From the NCBI GenBank assembly GCA_028023455.1, contig JAQFVV010012400.1:10530248-10594247 (forward strand): 64,000 nucleotides of DNA, given 5' to 3'. Positions 45,994-58,870 of the stretch are shown here, one piece after another (position 1 is the stretch's first letter; each line of letters begins with the position of its first letter). The translations under genes were made by a program, and so were the position numbers. Below the pieces are notes generated by a model. It was given only the letters and a program-made list of their open reading frames with translations. It searched no databases and was not told the DNA's origin. The DNA is from Epiperipatus broadwayi (Eukaryota > Onychophora > Udeonychophora > Euonychophora > Peripatidae).

Positions 45994-46036
45994 CACCGAT
46001 ATAAGTATTTCATGCTAAACCAGCAATCATCAGTTG
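45994..46036 (-). ncRNA. Hammerhead-like motif, family C foldback, left arm
   Basis: The minus strand reads CCAA, CTGATGA, TTGC-TGGTTTA-GCAT, GAAA, TACTTATA, TCGG. Core residues are intact. Stem II has three pairs plus a U.U. Stem I has a mismatch (TCGG where TTGG is expected). Confidence 0.55.
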
Positions 46037-46217
46037 GTACAAGAATCTTGGCCTCAGGGTTGCCTTTGAGCATTCCATCATCAGATTTTCAACTGGATGA
46101 ACGGTTGAAGAGTTGGAGTGTGGAGTGGATTGAAGTTTGTCCATTAAAGTATGAAGTGGCTATCTTAATATATATCTGAGCACTTATTGCATATATGTGT
46201 GAAGATGGTAATCTGGA

Positions 46218-46259
46218 CCAACTGATGATTGCTGGTTTAGAATGAAATACGTATATTGG
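46218..46259 (+). ncRNA. Hammerhead-like motif, family C foldback, right arm
   Basis: CCAA, CTGATGA (46222-46228), TTGC-TGGTTTA-GAAT, GAAA, TACGTAT, A17, TTGG. Stem I is exactly complementary and all core residues are present. Stem II is weakened by GCAT to GAAT. Confidence 0.55.
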
Positions 46260-46387
46260 CGATTATTTATCTTTTTGACATATATGTGTTAAATTGTATC
46301 AGTGACGATTATTTATCTTTTTGATATATATGTGTTAAATTGTATCAGTGATATAAGATAGAGCAGTGAGTGGTGGGTGGTGTGATT

Positions 46388-46639
46388 ATTCATATAGTAA
46401 AAAAAACATGTAAGAATTAATCACTAATATGCCACTAATATGCGACCTACAGAGTAGTGAGTTTATTGAGTTTTTACCTAACTTTAAAACCAAGAAGCAC
46501 TATGGTCTTTTTTCTCATTAGTCTGATATTTTTTAAGCAAAACATCAGTTGAGTTTTCTTGAAGGTAGGATAAATAAGCTTGTGAATGATCTCTTTTTTA
46601 AATAAAAATATTTACAACCGATGACAAACAAAATTATGG
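46388..46639. other. AT-rich spacer
   Basis: Nothing recognised beyond a short duplication CACTAATATGC near 46422-46442. Confidence 0.4.
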
Positions 46640-49050
46640 CCCCTATTTTCAAAGGGCTGTAAAGTTGTCAGCCAAGGCAATGTTGGTGGCTAAAATCAAA
46701 GGTGCTATGAATTCACAGATTGCATGCACAGGCCTTATATTTGATGTTCACCTGTTATTTAAATACCTACAATTTTTCTTTCAAGTAAAAGATGATTGCA
46801 CAAATTGGAAAAAGAAAAATCTAATATTAAATATGATATTGTTGAACTTTATGAGGTTAGAAGGAAAGATGAAGGGACAATTAATTGGAGAAGTGAGTAT
46901 ATATTTTTATTATAAAAGTACAAATACTCAACATACAAGCAGTATGGAGTTCATCATAAGTAAAAAACAAACAAACAATATTGTGTATATTGACAGTGTA
47001 TCAGAAAAAGTAGTGAGATTAGATATTCAAATTAATGGAAGTTATAAATGTAGATAATTCAGGTTTATGCTACAACAGGTTCTCAATGTGATGAAGAAGT
47101 CAAGAATTTTTATATGGATATATAAAATGTTTTTAATCATATCAAACAACTTTTCAAATTGTTGTGGGAGAATTTAATGCTAGAACTGGTAAATGATTGA
47201 AAACAGGAAGTTTTGTGGATGTATTTGGTAATGTTGATGGAAATGAGAGAAGACAGAGACTTGTGGACTTCATGGGAAAAAACCCTGTATATTCATTCTG
47301 TTTTTTGAAAAAAATACAAAACCACAAATGAACATGGAAACATCCAAATGAAGGTACATCAGAATTGGATATTTTGAATAACAAAATGTGTACTTCAAGA
47401 TTATAATGTTCTTAATACATTTATGACAGGAAGTGATCACTATTTCGTAAGTTATAAAAAATATATTAATCAAAACTAGAAAAAAATTATGAAACTAAAC
47501 ACTGCTGATGGTTGATATTCCTAATCTTCAGAAACATCCCAATGAATTTAAATTAGAACTTCCTAATTGTTTAAAGCATTGAAAATTTTTGAAGATGTTT
47601 CAGATTTGATTGTAATTAATAAAATGATAACTGATACACTATTAAGACCTGCAAGAAATATAGTGCCAAAAGCAACAATTTGTAGGTAAATTTTCCCTGA
47701 GGCAAAACAATACATAAAGGAAAGATGAAATACAAAATATTTTAAAGGTAATTCATTAAGAATTAAATGTTTAAAATTGTATGAAAAGGAATTTAAAATG
47801 ATATAAGAAAATATAATTGGAAAGTTGGCACGGAAAGCTATAGAAGAGAATAGAAATCTCAAAAGTGTAAAACAACTTTGTATCCAAAGAATGTTATTTC
47901 TGCAATAAGAAAACAAGAAACTATTACTAAAAATAGAAATGACATCCTAAAATGTGTGGAAGAGTTCTATAAAGAATTATATAGTAATAAAGAACAAAAA
48001 AAATCAAAGTATGTCTTACAGATCTGAATTGTCCAGCATTTTAATTGAAGAAGTGGTATGCAATTAAATCTATGAAATAAGAGAAAGCCACATGAAATAA
48101 TGGAATTACAATTAATATCTTAAAAGAAGCAGGTGAAGAAATATAAAAAATGTTAGAAGTTATACGCCAAATATCTAAATAATAAAGAATATTTGAAGAA
48201 TGTGGTAGTAATATTGATATTTAAGAAAGGTGATAAAGAAGATATTAGAAATTTCAGATATATCAGTTTTTTATTCATTCTGTATAAAATGTTTATCAAG
48301 ACAATTATAACTGCTTACGAAAAACATTGGATTTTAAACAGTTTAAAGAAATTCTGGATTTAAAAATGGTTTTAGAACAGTGGATCATATTAAATTAGGA
48401 TATGAGTTGTCATTATGCTTTAAATTTGTAGATTATGAAATGGTGTTTTATTCTATAAGCATTTCTATGGTCATTAAAGCATGGAATCATAAAGATATAA
48501 CTCCATGATGTTGCCATTTTCTCAAGAAGATTTATCAAACTGTAACTGCAATGATTAGATTACATAGTGATGTTAAGAAGAATATCATTGATTAAAGAAT
48601 GCAACAAGGTATTCCTTATCTGCAAAATCTTTTACAGTAGCTTTACAAAAAATATTTTGTAGATTAAAATGTGAAGCTAAGAGAATAAAAGTAAATGAGA
48701 TTATTTAAGACATCTAGATTTTACAGATAATGTAATTGTTTTTGTAAATGATGCTTCAGAACTTTAGGAAGTATTGCCAGAGTTATCAAATGAAAATAAG
48801 AAAATCGAACTAAAGGTAAATATTAAAAAGATTAAAGTAACATTCAATTCATTTTCACAAAAGAAGAAAATGCAGATTAATAATGATGGATTAGAAGAAG
48901 TTAATGATTGCAAATACCTTGTTCAGAAAACACAATGAATAAAATTAATCATAGAATTAAACTTAATTGGAGAATTTTTGATAGAAATAATTTACTATTA
49001 AAAAAAAACATGCCTATGTATTTTACTAATTTTTAAATGCAAGTATAATA
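46640..49050 (+). pseudogene. RTE-type LINE ORF2 relic, nearly complete order
   Basis: Conserved blocks appear in order across shifting frames. Endonuclease: 46780-47140 (matches 4915-5315), then a VVGEFNA-like catalytic segment at about 47160-47185, RQRLVDFMGKN near 47253-47285 and TSELDIL near 47357-47377. The linker at 47510-47730 is shared with two other fragments. RT: VVVILIFKKGDKEDIRNF near 48203-48258, a decayed motif B region near 48600-48640, and a motif C region DFTDNVIVFVNDASEL near 48716-48766 followed by NIKKIKVTFNS. The catalytic YADD of family members is gone. The C-terminal end is absent after about 49050. Dense stops: an old, dead copy. Confidence 0.78.
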
Positions 49051-49084
49051 TGTGTACTTTTAAGCTAGATGAAATTAGAGGAAA

Positions 49085-49215
49085 TTCAAACCCAGATTTT
49101 CAAGTTCCATTTAGTCAGCCACTCCATCATATACAATGAATACACATGACCACATACATGTGGAAAAGAAGCTTGAAATACTGGGTTCAGATTCCCTATA
49201 TATATATATATATAT
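49085..49215 (-). repeat. Family C tRNA-like fragment, antisense
   Basis: The minus strand reads GAATCTGAACCCAGTATTTC at its outer (3') end and CATGTATGTGGTCATGTGTA, AGTGGCTGACTAAATGGAAC-like segments, matching the tRNA-like part of family C. No hammerhead is present. An (AT)n run at 49198-49215 follows. Confidence 0.5.
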
Positions 49216-50369
49216 TGTCACCTCAACTTTCTCCACGCACTCTTTCACTTATTCAACCTCAATAAACTCTCATTTATTTCAAGTAGCTAGTCAATTGAAT
49301 TTTATACTACTTTAAGATCTAATATATTGGGGGTGCCAAATTGCAGCTATAAATTGTAATGCCCACTAGAGATCATCATCATTAGTCAATTTAGGACCAT
49401 AGAAGATACTGGAGAAAATAATTAAATTGTCTCTCAAAAAAAAAATAATAATAATAATATTGTAATAAATATAGCTTTACTTCTCACTATATGTAAAATA
49501 TATAATTGTTAATTAGAGAAGATATAAATTGATAAAACCATTCAATCTATGTGGTCTTAATTTCAAATCTAGCATTAGTCATGCAAATATTTCATGATAA
49601 ATTTATTATAAAATTTATAATAATGAGACAACTTTCTTCCACAACTTTATTATAAATATCTGATCTCGAGTGGTACTACAGAAAATATTGTATACAGTTC
49701 TCAGTTATATCTGACTGGAAATAACTCAGTAATTAAGGCAGAGAACTCATAATCTATGTTCATAATATAAAATCATTATTTAATTTAGTACTAGATAAAA
49801 TTTATCACAAATAAATCCTCCCCATTTAATCCCATTACTTTATTTTTCGTTCTCAACATCTATCACTTTTAATAGCCACAATTATATAACACGAAATGTC
49901 TGTGTTATGTTCTCTAATCTGAGAATCCCTAATCTTATTTCTCTAACACACATATATCTTTAGATCAACTATCAATTCATGATCCCTATTTTATAATAGT
50001 AGAATAATTTATTATAGTATAATAATGTTGTTATAATAAGCTAGTTGACTTCCAAACTAGCTCTTAGACTAATAATTGAACTGCTCTTTCTCAAGGTCTA
50101 GATCTGTCAAGAGGTGCCCATATAAGTTATTACACTGTAATGGATATGATCCCATATATGCTAAAATAAATTTTAATACAAGTTCAATAGTAAGAATCAC
50201 TCTGAACACGAGAGCAGAAAAGGGATTTTATGTCTGCTCCCAATATTCACAACATTACAATGAATCAAAAGATTAAATTTGTTAAACTTAACTCAACTAT
50301 TCCCTGTCATTTTATTCTATTATTTCTAATCTATTTTAATTAATAACCTTAATAATTTTATTTTGCTAA
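49216..50369. other. AT-rich stretch with no recognised feature
   Basis: A TGTCACC...AATAAACTC...GGGGGTGCC arrangement at about 49217-49340 superficially resembles an LTR end with a primer site, but no partner LTR was found. Confidence 0.35.
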
Positions 50370-50700
50370 AGTAAAATATGGAAGTAAACCACGGACATTA
50401 ATCAGATAAATCAATCAAAATTTAATTGTGAAAGTAAATTACGGAAATAATCATAAATTAGATTAGGCAAATTAATTATAACAATAAATTATGTGAAAAT
50501 GAAGTCTATAAAATGAATTATGTAAAATGAATTATATTAATCGAATATAGAAATATTCAAGACAAAATTAATACTGTAAATCAATCATGGAAACAGATTA
50601 TCAATATAAACTTAACTATGTGAATCGAATATGGAAACAATATAATAATGACTACTGCAAATCGATCTTGGAAATAAATTATCAATAGAAAATGAATAAT
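50370..50700 (+). repeat. Degenerate tandem repeat, ~37-44 bp period
   Basis: The pattern AATCGAATATGGAAACAA recurs with variation, with AATC anchors at about 50539, 50579, 50623 and 50660, and weaker units upstream from about 50370 (AAGTAAATTACGGAAATAATC). No coding function. It may be a decaying satellite. Confidence 0.6.
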
Positions 50701-53700
50701 TAAATTTAAATATGAACTAATATTACCTTAAATATAAGTGCTGGATATATACATTCTGGAGATATTTGAAACATCAAAACACAAAACACAATGTAATCTT
50801 ATAACAATAGTAAACTTTATACATTAACAATAATGATAAAATTAAAACAAAAACACACTAAATTATAATATTGTTACACAAATATATGATTCCGATCTAT
50901 TCAGGACTCTTATTCGAAAACATGTTTGAATTAACTAATTTCCTGGATGACTCACTTCTTGTTTTGACCCATTCATTTATTAAATAAATAATAATAATAA
51001 ATACAAACGCTGGAAACAGAATTCTGGATATTTTAGCTTTAAGAAAACTTATTTTGAAAGAGAACAAAACCTATAAATTTCTACCTCACCCCTTTTTATT
51101 GTAAACAATTGGACTATTCCAAAATAATATATTCGCTTCAATTATTTTAACTAACAATGTGAAATAATCTTACATTTCTAAACCATTTTATCAAGCAATA
51201 ATTTTCACCTTTCTAATGAAAAAGGATGATATGTCATAAAATTACCCTACTAATTTTGCAAACGGGTTTAAATTCAAAACCCACACTTTTACATTCATGC
51301 TTGTCAGATCTTTACGTTTTGACTATATATATCTTAATTAGGTCAGTATGTCCACTCAGCCTGACGACCTCAATTTATCATCATTCAAAAAAAATCAACA
51401 CAGATCGGTTAGTTTATTAATTAAAATCTTTGTCATTCTTCATCATACATATACATCTGACTGAATCCTTATCCTTTCAGGGCAATTTTCTTCTGTCCCA
51501 CATAAGAAAAACTCTCTTCATATCCCACATCACCATGCAGTACCTATAACGCGCACACAGCCACATCTTGATAAGGGAAATTAAAAAACAACAACAACAG
51601 TATCAACTTCAAACTTAAACTATTTGCTTGAACCAGAGAGAGAGAGATCTTTTCTTAAGATCCAGAATCGTGTAAAGAGCTTCTCTTAGACACCTATTCT
51701 CTATATTGGCATGCAAAACATTTCTATACTTAAACAGTAACTTTATCAATAATCCCATATCTTAATAAATAAATGGAGTGAAACTCAGTCATCTCCGACT
51801 GCCATGGTAATTAAATTATGAGACAGCTATTTCCCATCTGTAGGGTGGTAGGATTACTTTACATTAGTAATGACAAGCATTTATAGCTTTAAATATGCCC
51901 ACACATACATCGATTCCAGCCTAGATAAATGACAAAGACTAACCAGATCCCAAATCAATACATATATGAATTATTTCAATTTTAACCAGTCAAGCCAACA
52001 ACATACCCAATATTTATATTAATAACAGATCAACACTCACAGCATAATAATGGGTTTTATACGACCATCTCCTCCCTCTTCACATTTAATATTAAGCACA
52101 AATTAAAATTTTGTTAAGAATAATAAAATATTTATATCATTTCTCTCTTTACTTTTAAGTCTAAATTTACGTGAGCATCTATACTTAAATGGTATCAAAA
52201 TCATTTTCCTTTCTTTCCTTCAAACATTTTAAACATAAACAAAATATTAAATTAAATAACCCAGTGATTAGAGTGCGACATAGCATATAAACAAAATGAA
52301 ATATAATAAAAAAAAAACAAATGACATATTATATAAACGAAATAAAATAAAGAATAAATATCAACATTACAGATAGTCTCTTTAAATGTCTTTTCCTTCC
52401 ATTGTCCATCATCAATTAATATATTCAGTTCATTTTACTTGAGATAGCTATATAATTGCACATCAGACAGTTATTTTAATTAAATGTGTATAGAACACAC
52501 AGACAGTCATTTGAATCAAGATAGATAAAAAACATAGATAGTTATTTTAAATCAAAAGTGTAGCTACAGGAGAATTAATAAATTTTAAAAGAGTTCTGTT
52601 GGTTACCTTCCATTTGATGAGTTCTTCCTGGATTTGAATTCACTTTGTCTTCCTTTCCTTTTCTTTTCCATTTAAAGGTTCAAATTATACAACAAGAAGT
52701 TTCTGATTACTAACATGAATCAACTTTTAAAACATTATACAGAAGATTGCTGCAGTTGTTTCAAACAAATTTTAAACAGCCATATAATTATTCTAATCTG
52801 AATTTCATACAGAAGTTTGACAATTCTCTCCTTCAATGAATTTTTAAGAAGCAGAATGGATAAGTTGTAGCATTTAGTATAAAATGTCTTATTAAAAGTT
52901 GACTTCTTCGTAATTAATTTGAGGAAAAGGAGTATGCACCATTTATGGACAAATTAGAAATTTGTATTTTGGTCTACTATAAAACTTAAATGCATTATTA
53001 AATTCTGAGAAAGAAAATTTTAAAAATTTGGAAAAAAAAAACTTTAAAGATATTAACTTTAGTTAGTTAGCCCAGTTCTCAATCAGCAAAAGTTTCTTTT
53101 TTTCATTTTCCCTTTTCTTTCAGTTTTTATAGGATAAAGAGAAAAAAGAAAACATGTTAAACCTCCCCCCCCCAGTGGTTCCTCTTCAAGTCTAATCAAA
53201 AAAATCCCCACTCAGAACAAACAATGACTCTCAAGTGTTACTATTAACAACTTTGTCTGATTTGAAACCAGATCTCTTTAATTAACATATTGGTGACCAA
53301 TTTATGAAATTTAGTCAACGAAACTCTAATTAAAAAATTAAGCCTACTAACATTTTTTTTTGTCAAACAAAGGTTATATTCATTGAATCTAAATAATTTC
53401 TTATTTAGATTTACATTTTAAATAATATAGAAAATTATGTCAATTTTTATAAAGGAAAGGAAAAAAAATCAAACCCATATATCTGTATCACACACACATA
53501 CATGTGCAGACCATCAAGTAGAAAACTGATTATTCAGATTATATGAATACAAATATCCACCATAATTTCTTATAATTTCAAGCATAGAAATCAATTATAA
53601 TTTCTGATAATCATAAACATAAATATTCACCATAATCTCCTATAACTTTAAACTTATTCTCTAGAAAGAAACTGTTAACTAAAGCTACTGACAATCGATT

Positions 53701-54167
53701 CAATCTTAATTGTCTCTATATATGTTGCTTTTGAGCTATATAGCCATTACTTTCTCAAATAAAACTTAACTTTTCTTATAGCAAAAAAAAATTTTTTTCC
53801 ACAATTACTTCATTTTATTACATTTGGTTTATAGATGGAATAAACCAAAAGGCTACAATATATATATATAAAATAAATTAGATATTTTCATAAATTTTTA
53901 ATTTGATAATTTTATTTTTTAATGTTGGTCAGGAAACCAATTACTAATTGACAATTCTGAGGTGAAATAAGTTTTTTTTATTAACTGGTATAATGGATTT
54001 TTGTTTGGGTTTTGGTGAAACAAAGAGTGTCCTCTTTTACTTCAAACCCATTTTGACCAATGGAATTAAACACTATTGAAAAATATGTCCGCATCCCTAC
54101 AGTACTAGATTTCTCCCCAACTCTATGTTGGGTGTTATTGGTCAAGATTGGAGATTACATAGAACAA
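50701..54167. other. Long AT-rich stretch with no recognised gene
   Basis: Short chance ORFs only. It includes poly(C) near 53165-53173 and (AT)n near 53860. None of the element families above is recognisable here. Confidence 0.4.
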
Positions 54168-54261
54168 TTAAAATAATGATATATATATATATATATAAAC
54201 AAATACTTCTGCTATTAAAATAATGATATATATATATATATATAAACAAATACTTCTGCTA
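54168..54261 (+). repeat. 47-bp tandem duplication around (AT)n
   Basis: TTAAAATAATGAT, (AT)n, AAACAAATACTTCTGCTA occurs at 54168-54214 and again, essentially identical, at 54215-54261. Confidence 0.92.
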
Positions 54262-55364
54262 TATAGCTATTAGTAATTGATGAATAAAAGAAAATGTTTT
54301 TTCAAAAAGTTCCAAATATGAGTTTCTAAAAAAAAATTAATATCTATGTGATACTTTTTGATCTAATATTAATTCATGAATCTCAAATCTGTGAATGACA
54401 AAATAGTCTTTACAATTACATAAAAATAATTCAAATACATATCTATTTATGTGTAATGTGAGTACTAATGATTTTATACTTTATACTGTAGTGTGATTTT
54501 ATGTAATTATAAAAACAATTCCTATTAATTGAAAAAAATTTTCACTTCCAAAAACTAAAATATGTGGAAGCAAATCCCTATATTTCATTGTTTGATATGT
54601 GGATTAGTTTTTAAAAATTGTTGATAAATTGTTCAGTTTTTATATACCATATAAAAACATTAAATTTAAATGTGAATGGCAAAAAATACTATTGAATATA
54701 ATAAAGTATATGTATAAAACAATCTATTACTAAGATCAAATAATTTTTTTTGATACTCAAATATGATAGTAAAAAGAAAAAGTATAATTTTTGTGGTTGG
54801 TTGCTTAGAAAGAATGAGTCAGGTGAGATCAAGAGATATTTAAATACTCAAGTGGCTGATTTAGCACAATAGCTGAGTTTTTTTATTTTATTGAGCTAAA
54901 AATCAATTCAGTTATCTTTAGATCTTTTGTAAATCACTCTTATTATTGCGCTAAAATGCAAAAAAAACTGCTATCATGGTCAATGTTGTTGCTAGGTTTT
55001 TTTCAAGATGATTATAACTTCTAGAGATCATAAAAAGAGATTTTTATTATATAAAAAGTTCATTCATATGTATTTCATCAGTTCTCCAACCATATAGATA
55101 TTTTTATTTTCATTTTCATCTCCATTCACTGCTAAACCGATTGATTACTCTTCTTAATTCAAAAGAATTCATTTAAGCAGTTTGTTATTATATCCCAATC
55201 TACACATTCCAATACATCCATAATAAATTTTGACTTATGCTTACATGCACCATATTTTAAGAAAAACTTTTTAAATATTATTTGTAGTCTGAAAATATTC
55301 TACTGATCCATATAATTTAAATAAATAAATTAAAGCCATAATATAATTAATAACTGTTTTAGCA
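54262..55364. other. AT-rich stretch with no recognised feature
   Basis: Nothing recognised apart from a weak similarity between about 54822-54870 and 62090-62130 (GAGATCA...ACTCAAGTGGC). Confidence 0.35.
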
Positions 55365-55450
55365 CTCTGCAGCTTTAGTGCAGTGGTAGTATGTCGGACT
55401 CAGGAATGAGGATCTTGTAATCAATTTCTAGCACTTCCAGCACTCAATTT
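55365..55450 (+). repeat. tRNA-like SINE head, different family
   Basis: GCAGCTTTAGTGCAGTGGTAGTATGTCGGACTCAGG followed by ATCTTGTAATCAATTTCTAG has the order of a tRNA D arm, anticodon arm and a decayed T arm. It is A/T-decayed and lacks a clean box B, so it is a pseudo-tRNA or SINE head, not a functional tRNA gene. Confidence 0.45.
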
Positions 55451-55690
55451 TTATGAACTCTCGAGAAACAAGTCCATTTTAATATATATAATGTAGTAGA
55501 GCTTAATATTTTTCAAAATCTAAAGTAGATTTAATAATAAGTTTAATAAATCCCAATATTTTTGGTAATAACCATCTTTTGAGATTCTTTGTGATAATAG
55601 TGATATTTAAAATCAATCATTTATCTAAGAAGTATGTTTTCTTTATATAATTAGAGCGAATTGAACTCAGAAATTTTCGGTATATTCATC

Positions 55691-56395
55691 CTCCACTTCT
55701 TCTCAAGCAACTCATACACATGATCGATCACACACATGTGAAAAAGATGCATGATACCCAATATATGTGTTTCATGCAGAAACAGCATTCATCAGTTGGG
55801 TCAGATCATAATCACCCATATATACAATGTGGTCATATTAAGATATAAATTCCTCAAATTTTAATAGACTCTTCTATTCATTTAATTGAAAAAGTGACAC
55901 TGTAATGCTCAAAGCCCTTATAGAATTTGGTATTGTAGTCATATCCTAACCTCTCATATTATTGGATCATCATTTGCTCCAGCCCTATTCTATTAATATA
56001 TATGGATGTGTAATGGTTTGATAATACGAGGTGTTGGATTGATGTAAAGTCTACATGGATATGACTTCAATATCAAATCTACCAAAAGCTTTGAGCTTCC
56101 TGTCATTGATTTTTCAATGAAATGGATGGTTGAATAGTTTGAAAAGTGAAAAGATTAAAGCATATCCAGTTTGATAAATTGCCATCTTAATATAACCAGA
56201 GCACTGATTATAGAAATGTGTGTGTGTGTGTGATTAATATCTGGCCCAACTGATAAATGCTGGTTCTACATAAAAACATATATTGGAGATTATATATCAT
56301 TTTCACTTGTGTGGGGACACATGTATCACTTGCTTGAGATGGAGTGGAAAATGAACAGATTAAATAATTCTGAGTTCAAATTCCTATAATTACCT
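55691..56395. mobile_element. Family C foldback with hammerhead in left arm
   Basis: Left arm about 55691-55835 (minus) and right arm about 56225-56395 (plus) are inverted copies of the hammerhead plus tRNA-like part. The centre carries the family C middle segment (TTGATTTTTCAATGAAATGGATGG...). The right-arm ribozyme position (about 56245-56286) reads CCCAA, CTGATAA, ..., AAAA: both core elements are mutated. Confidence 0.7.
55757..55801 (-). ncRNA. Hammerhead-like motif, family C, best stems
   Basis: The minus strand reads ACCCAA, CTGATGA, ATGC-TGTTTCT-GCAT, GAAA, CACATATA, TTGGGT. Stem I has six pairs (ACCCAA/TTGGGT) and stem II four (ATGC/GCAT), closing directly on the core. Relative to other copies both strands of stem I changed together (CCAA/TTGG extended to CCCAA/TTGGG). 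Stem III is weak (A-U followed by a C.A mismatch). Confidence 0.62.
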
Positions 56396-56896
56396 AAATA
56401 AACATAATATAGCTAAGGTTGAAGGATAAAGCTTCAGATATTTTTTCATTTATATGTTTTTACATTATATGGGGGATAAAACAATGTTAACAAATTCATT
56501 ACTTTTGAATTATAAACATTAATTATTTCATACTTCAGTTTCATTTTAATATCATATATACCATAAAGTTTATGTGATATTAAAGTAGAATAAGCATTAA
56601 AATTCAAACAAAGTATTACCTTTGTCTTTCCTTATACAAATAACTCAGTCATTATGTAACATTAATTTAAAATTATGTATTTTTGTATTGTACTTTTTTT
56701 GACGATCCCAAAGTGTTATTTCATTTTAACATTTGATCAACTTATTTATTGAAAATTCCTAAACTATCTCAATATCTGCAATAATTTTTATGTGAGGATT
56801 TTTTAAACCAGAAATTTTAATCCAAATTCTAAAAATCAGCTTAAACTTCAGGTGATAAGTATCTATAATTCCTACATTTATTCTAACTTATAATGC
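56396..56896. other. AT-rich spacer
   Basis: Nothing recognised. Confidence 0.4.
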
Positions 56897-57425
56897 TGAA
56901 AAACAAAAACTGCATCTATAAAATCCCAAGTGAAGATGGAAAGGACATAACTTGGTGACATTAGCATTTTATTTTAAGTGATAAAAAGTACATGAAGCAA
57001 TGATAAGAAAGAGAAAAAGCAAAAACCTAAAATATAATGGCAGTTGATCCTTTAAGTCAATATAGTGTAATAATCCATAATGTTTGGAATCCACTCATCA
57101 ATCTTAATTTCCAATAAAAATAAAGTAAACAGGAAGATCTTCATAGGTAAGTATATTAAATTTTTATTGATTATTACTTTTGGTAGAATGGCTAATTGGT
57201 TATAGATATCTTATATTCAGTAGTCATAAATCTAAAGGTTAGTGTTTCAGTTCTTACCTTAGCATTAGTAATTGATCAGACTACCAATTCCAGTTCTTGG
57301 ATTTGCTCTTTTATTACTCAAGCCACCAACATCTAGAGAAGAAATATTCCAAAATATTGTGTTCTGTACCAATCTGTCTGTGTATTATTGAAAGATATAA
57401 ATAAAATTTGAATTATTTTTTTAAA
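56897..57425 (+). pseudogene. Penelope-like element GIY-YIG end and 3' tail, internally deleted
   Basis: KNCIYKIPSEDGKDIT near 56905-56952 matches the GIY-YIG endonuclease segment of the copy at about 61190-61240. The 3' sequence aligns too (ATAAAATAAAG-like joint near 57115, CATAGGTAAGTATATTAAATTT near 57142 against 61518), after a deletion of about 150 bases. It ends with AAATAAAATTTGAATTATTTTTTT. A dead fragment. Confidence 0.6.
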
Positions 57426-58789
57426 AAAAATCAGTTTTCCACTAAATGACGTAAATAGTTTAATATATAACTACAAATATCGTACATATACTAATAGAAA
57501 GAAATTAATCATGAGATAATAATAAAAAAATCACAGCTAGTAAATTTTTTTTAAAAAAAAACCAAATTAATTACCTATCTTGTTCTCACTCCTCCCTCAT
57601 CTTTTAATTAAAGCAAGAAAAGATGTTTTTCTCGTTTGTTTATTTTTAAGAAAAAAGTTTTAACATTTTGACTCTAGTTAGGAATTTACTCATTTGAGCT
57701 GAAAAGAAAATAGACAATTAATCAAAGTTTTAAACAAAAGTGTATGAAAAAAGAGACAAACCAAAGTATGCTATCCACAGGAGTGAGAGGGAAAGGGGTG
57801 GGATGACTTTCTAATGTACACATGAGATTTGTCTTCGTACAGATGAAATATTATTTAATTAGTGATTTAGTAGGCCATGTATATTAATATGCCTCGAAAG
57901 GTGAATAATGGTTGTACAAAAAAGTGTTAGTCAATTAGTTGATAAATTATAAGCACTGTTAAACTTCAGTTATAATGAAGCCACCATAATTCTTTAGCTT
58001 ATTGTTATATATCCCAAACATGTTCGATTCTTGGAAAGTCATAACGTTAGAGTATGAAATAACAGATTGAACGCAATATGACACGTTGAGAACCTTTAAT
58101 TTATTAAACTTAGAATTAGTTCAATAATCTTTAACTTGTCAATCCGTTTCTTTACTATTGCGCTAAATAGCAGTGTGTTTTTATTGAACATGCATATTCT
58201 AGTATAGTTCTAAGAAAGTGGGAAGAAATGAGATGGCTGGAACGGGTTATGAAGTTTACTAGAATTTTTTTGAAAAAGAACTGGGGAATATTGAAATATA
58301 TTATTTATTAAAAATTCCGAGTTGAGAAAGAGTTTAACAGTTAGTAGATATTTCACAAATTCAGCAGGGTAGTCTTAAAGAAGTATTTTTGGTTGGGAAT
58401 AAATTCAAACAAGAATACAAAGATCTCTTTTAGACGTCAACGCAATGTCATTAGCCTATACAACTGTCTTGCATTTTCTTTCTGGAAGAAATATTTGAAG
58501 AATACATTATACACAGTAGGAATGTGTTTTGTGATTAAAAACACACTCCTAATGGATAATAACTCAAAAGCATTAAAGTTACTTCTCAGATAAGTAAAAA
58601 ACATTCAGTTTAATCAATTTACTGGAATTTGTATTCCTTGTAATGTCAGTTCTTGGAGGGTAAATGCTTTTTCTAAATAACCATTTAATTTTTTTTTATT
58701 CTAAATATTAGGTTGCACCATAGAATATTGCACTACTTTATACCACATTGCATCTTCATAACTTAATTAATACATATTTTTAAATACAG
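57426..58789. other. AT-rich stretch with no recognised feature
   Basis: Only short frames. A purine-rich GGGAAAGGGGTGGGATG block lies near 57790. No function seen. Confidence 0.4.
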
Positions 58790-58870
58790 AGCCTCATGGT
58801 GCAATGTCAGATTATCCATTTCTCATGCAAATGGCCTGGGTTCAAATCTGGGCAAGTAAACTTGAATTTT
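58790..58870 (+). repeat. tRNA-like SINE head with box A and box B
   Basis: GAGCCTCATGGTGCAATGTCAGATTATCC, then CATGCAAATGGCCTGGGTTCAAATCTGGGC. The GGTTCAAATCT box B and the spacing of about 35 bases to the box A-like segment suit a tRNA-derived promoter. It is followed by a T-rich tract. Single copy in the window. Confidence 0.45.

Larger units (their letters stand above)
45920..46387. mobile_element. Family C foldback with two hammerhead cores
   Basis: The left arm (about 45898-46040, minus) and right arm (about 46205-46387, plus) are inverted repeats flanking a ~165-base centre shared with 22890-23080. The right arm contains a 46-base tandem duplication (GATTATTTATCTTTTTGA ... GTATCAGTGA). 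Each arm has a hammerhead order next to the centre and the tRNA-like part towards the outside. Confidence 0.8.

Noticed and set aside
47563-47916. Minus-strand 117-codon ORF with hydrophobic segments
   Set aside because: It is antisense to the RTE ORF2 relic, which explains the sequence better.
49217-49340. Possible LTR 3' end and primer-binding site (AATAAACTC ... GGGGGTGCC)
   Set aside because: No second LTR, no gag/pol similarity nearby, and the primer site does not match a tRNA end I can name.
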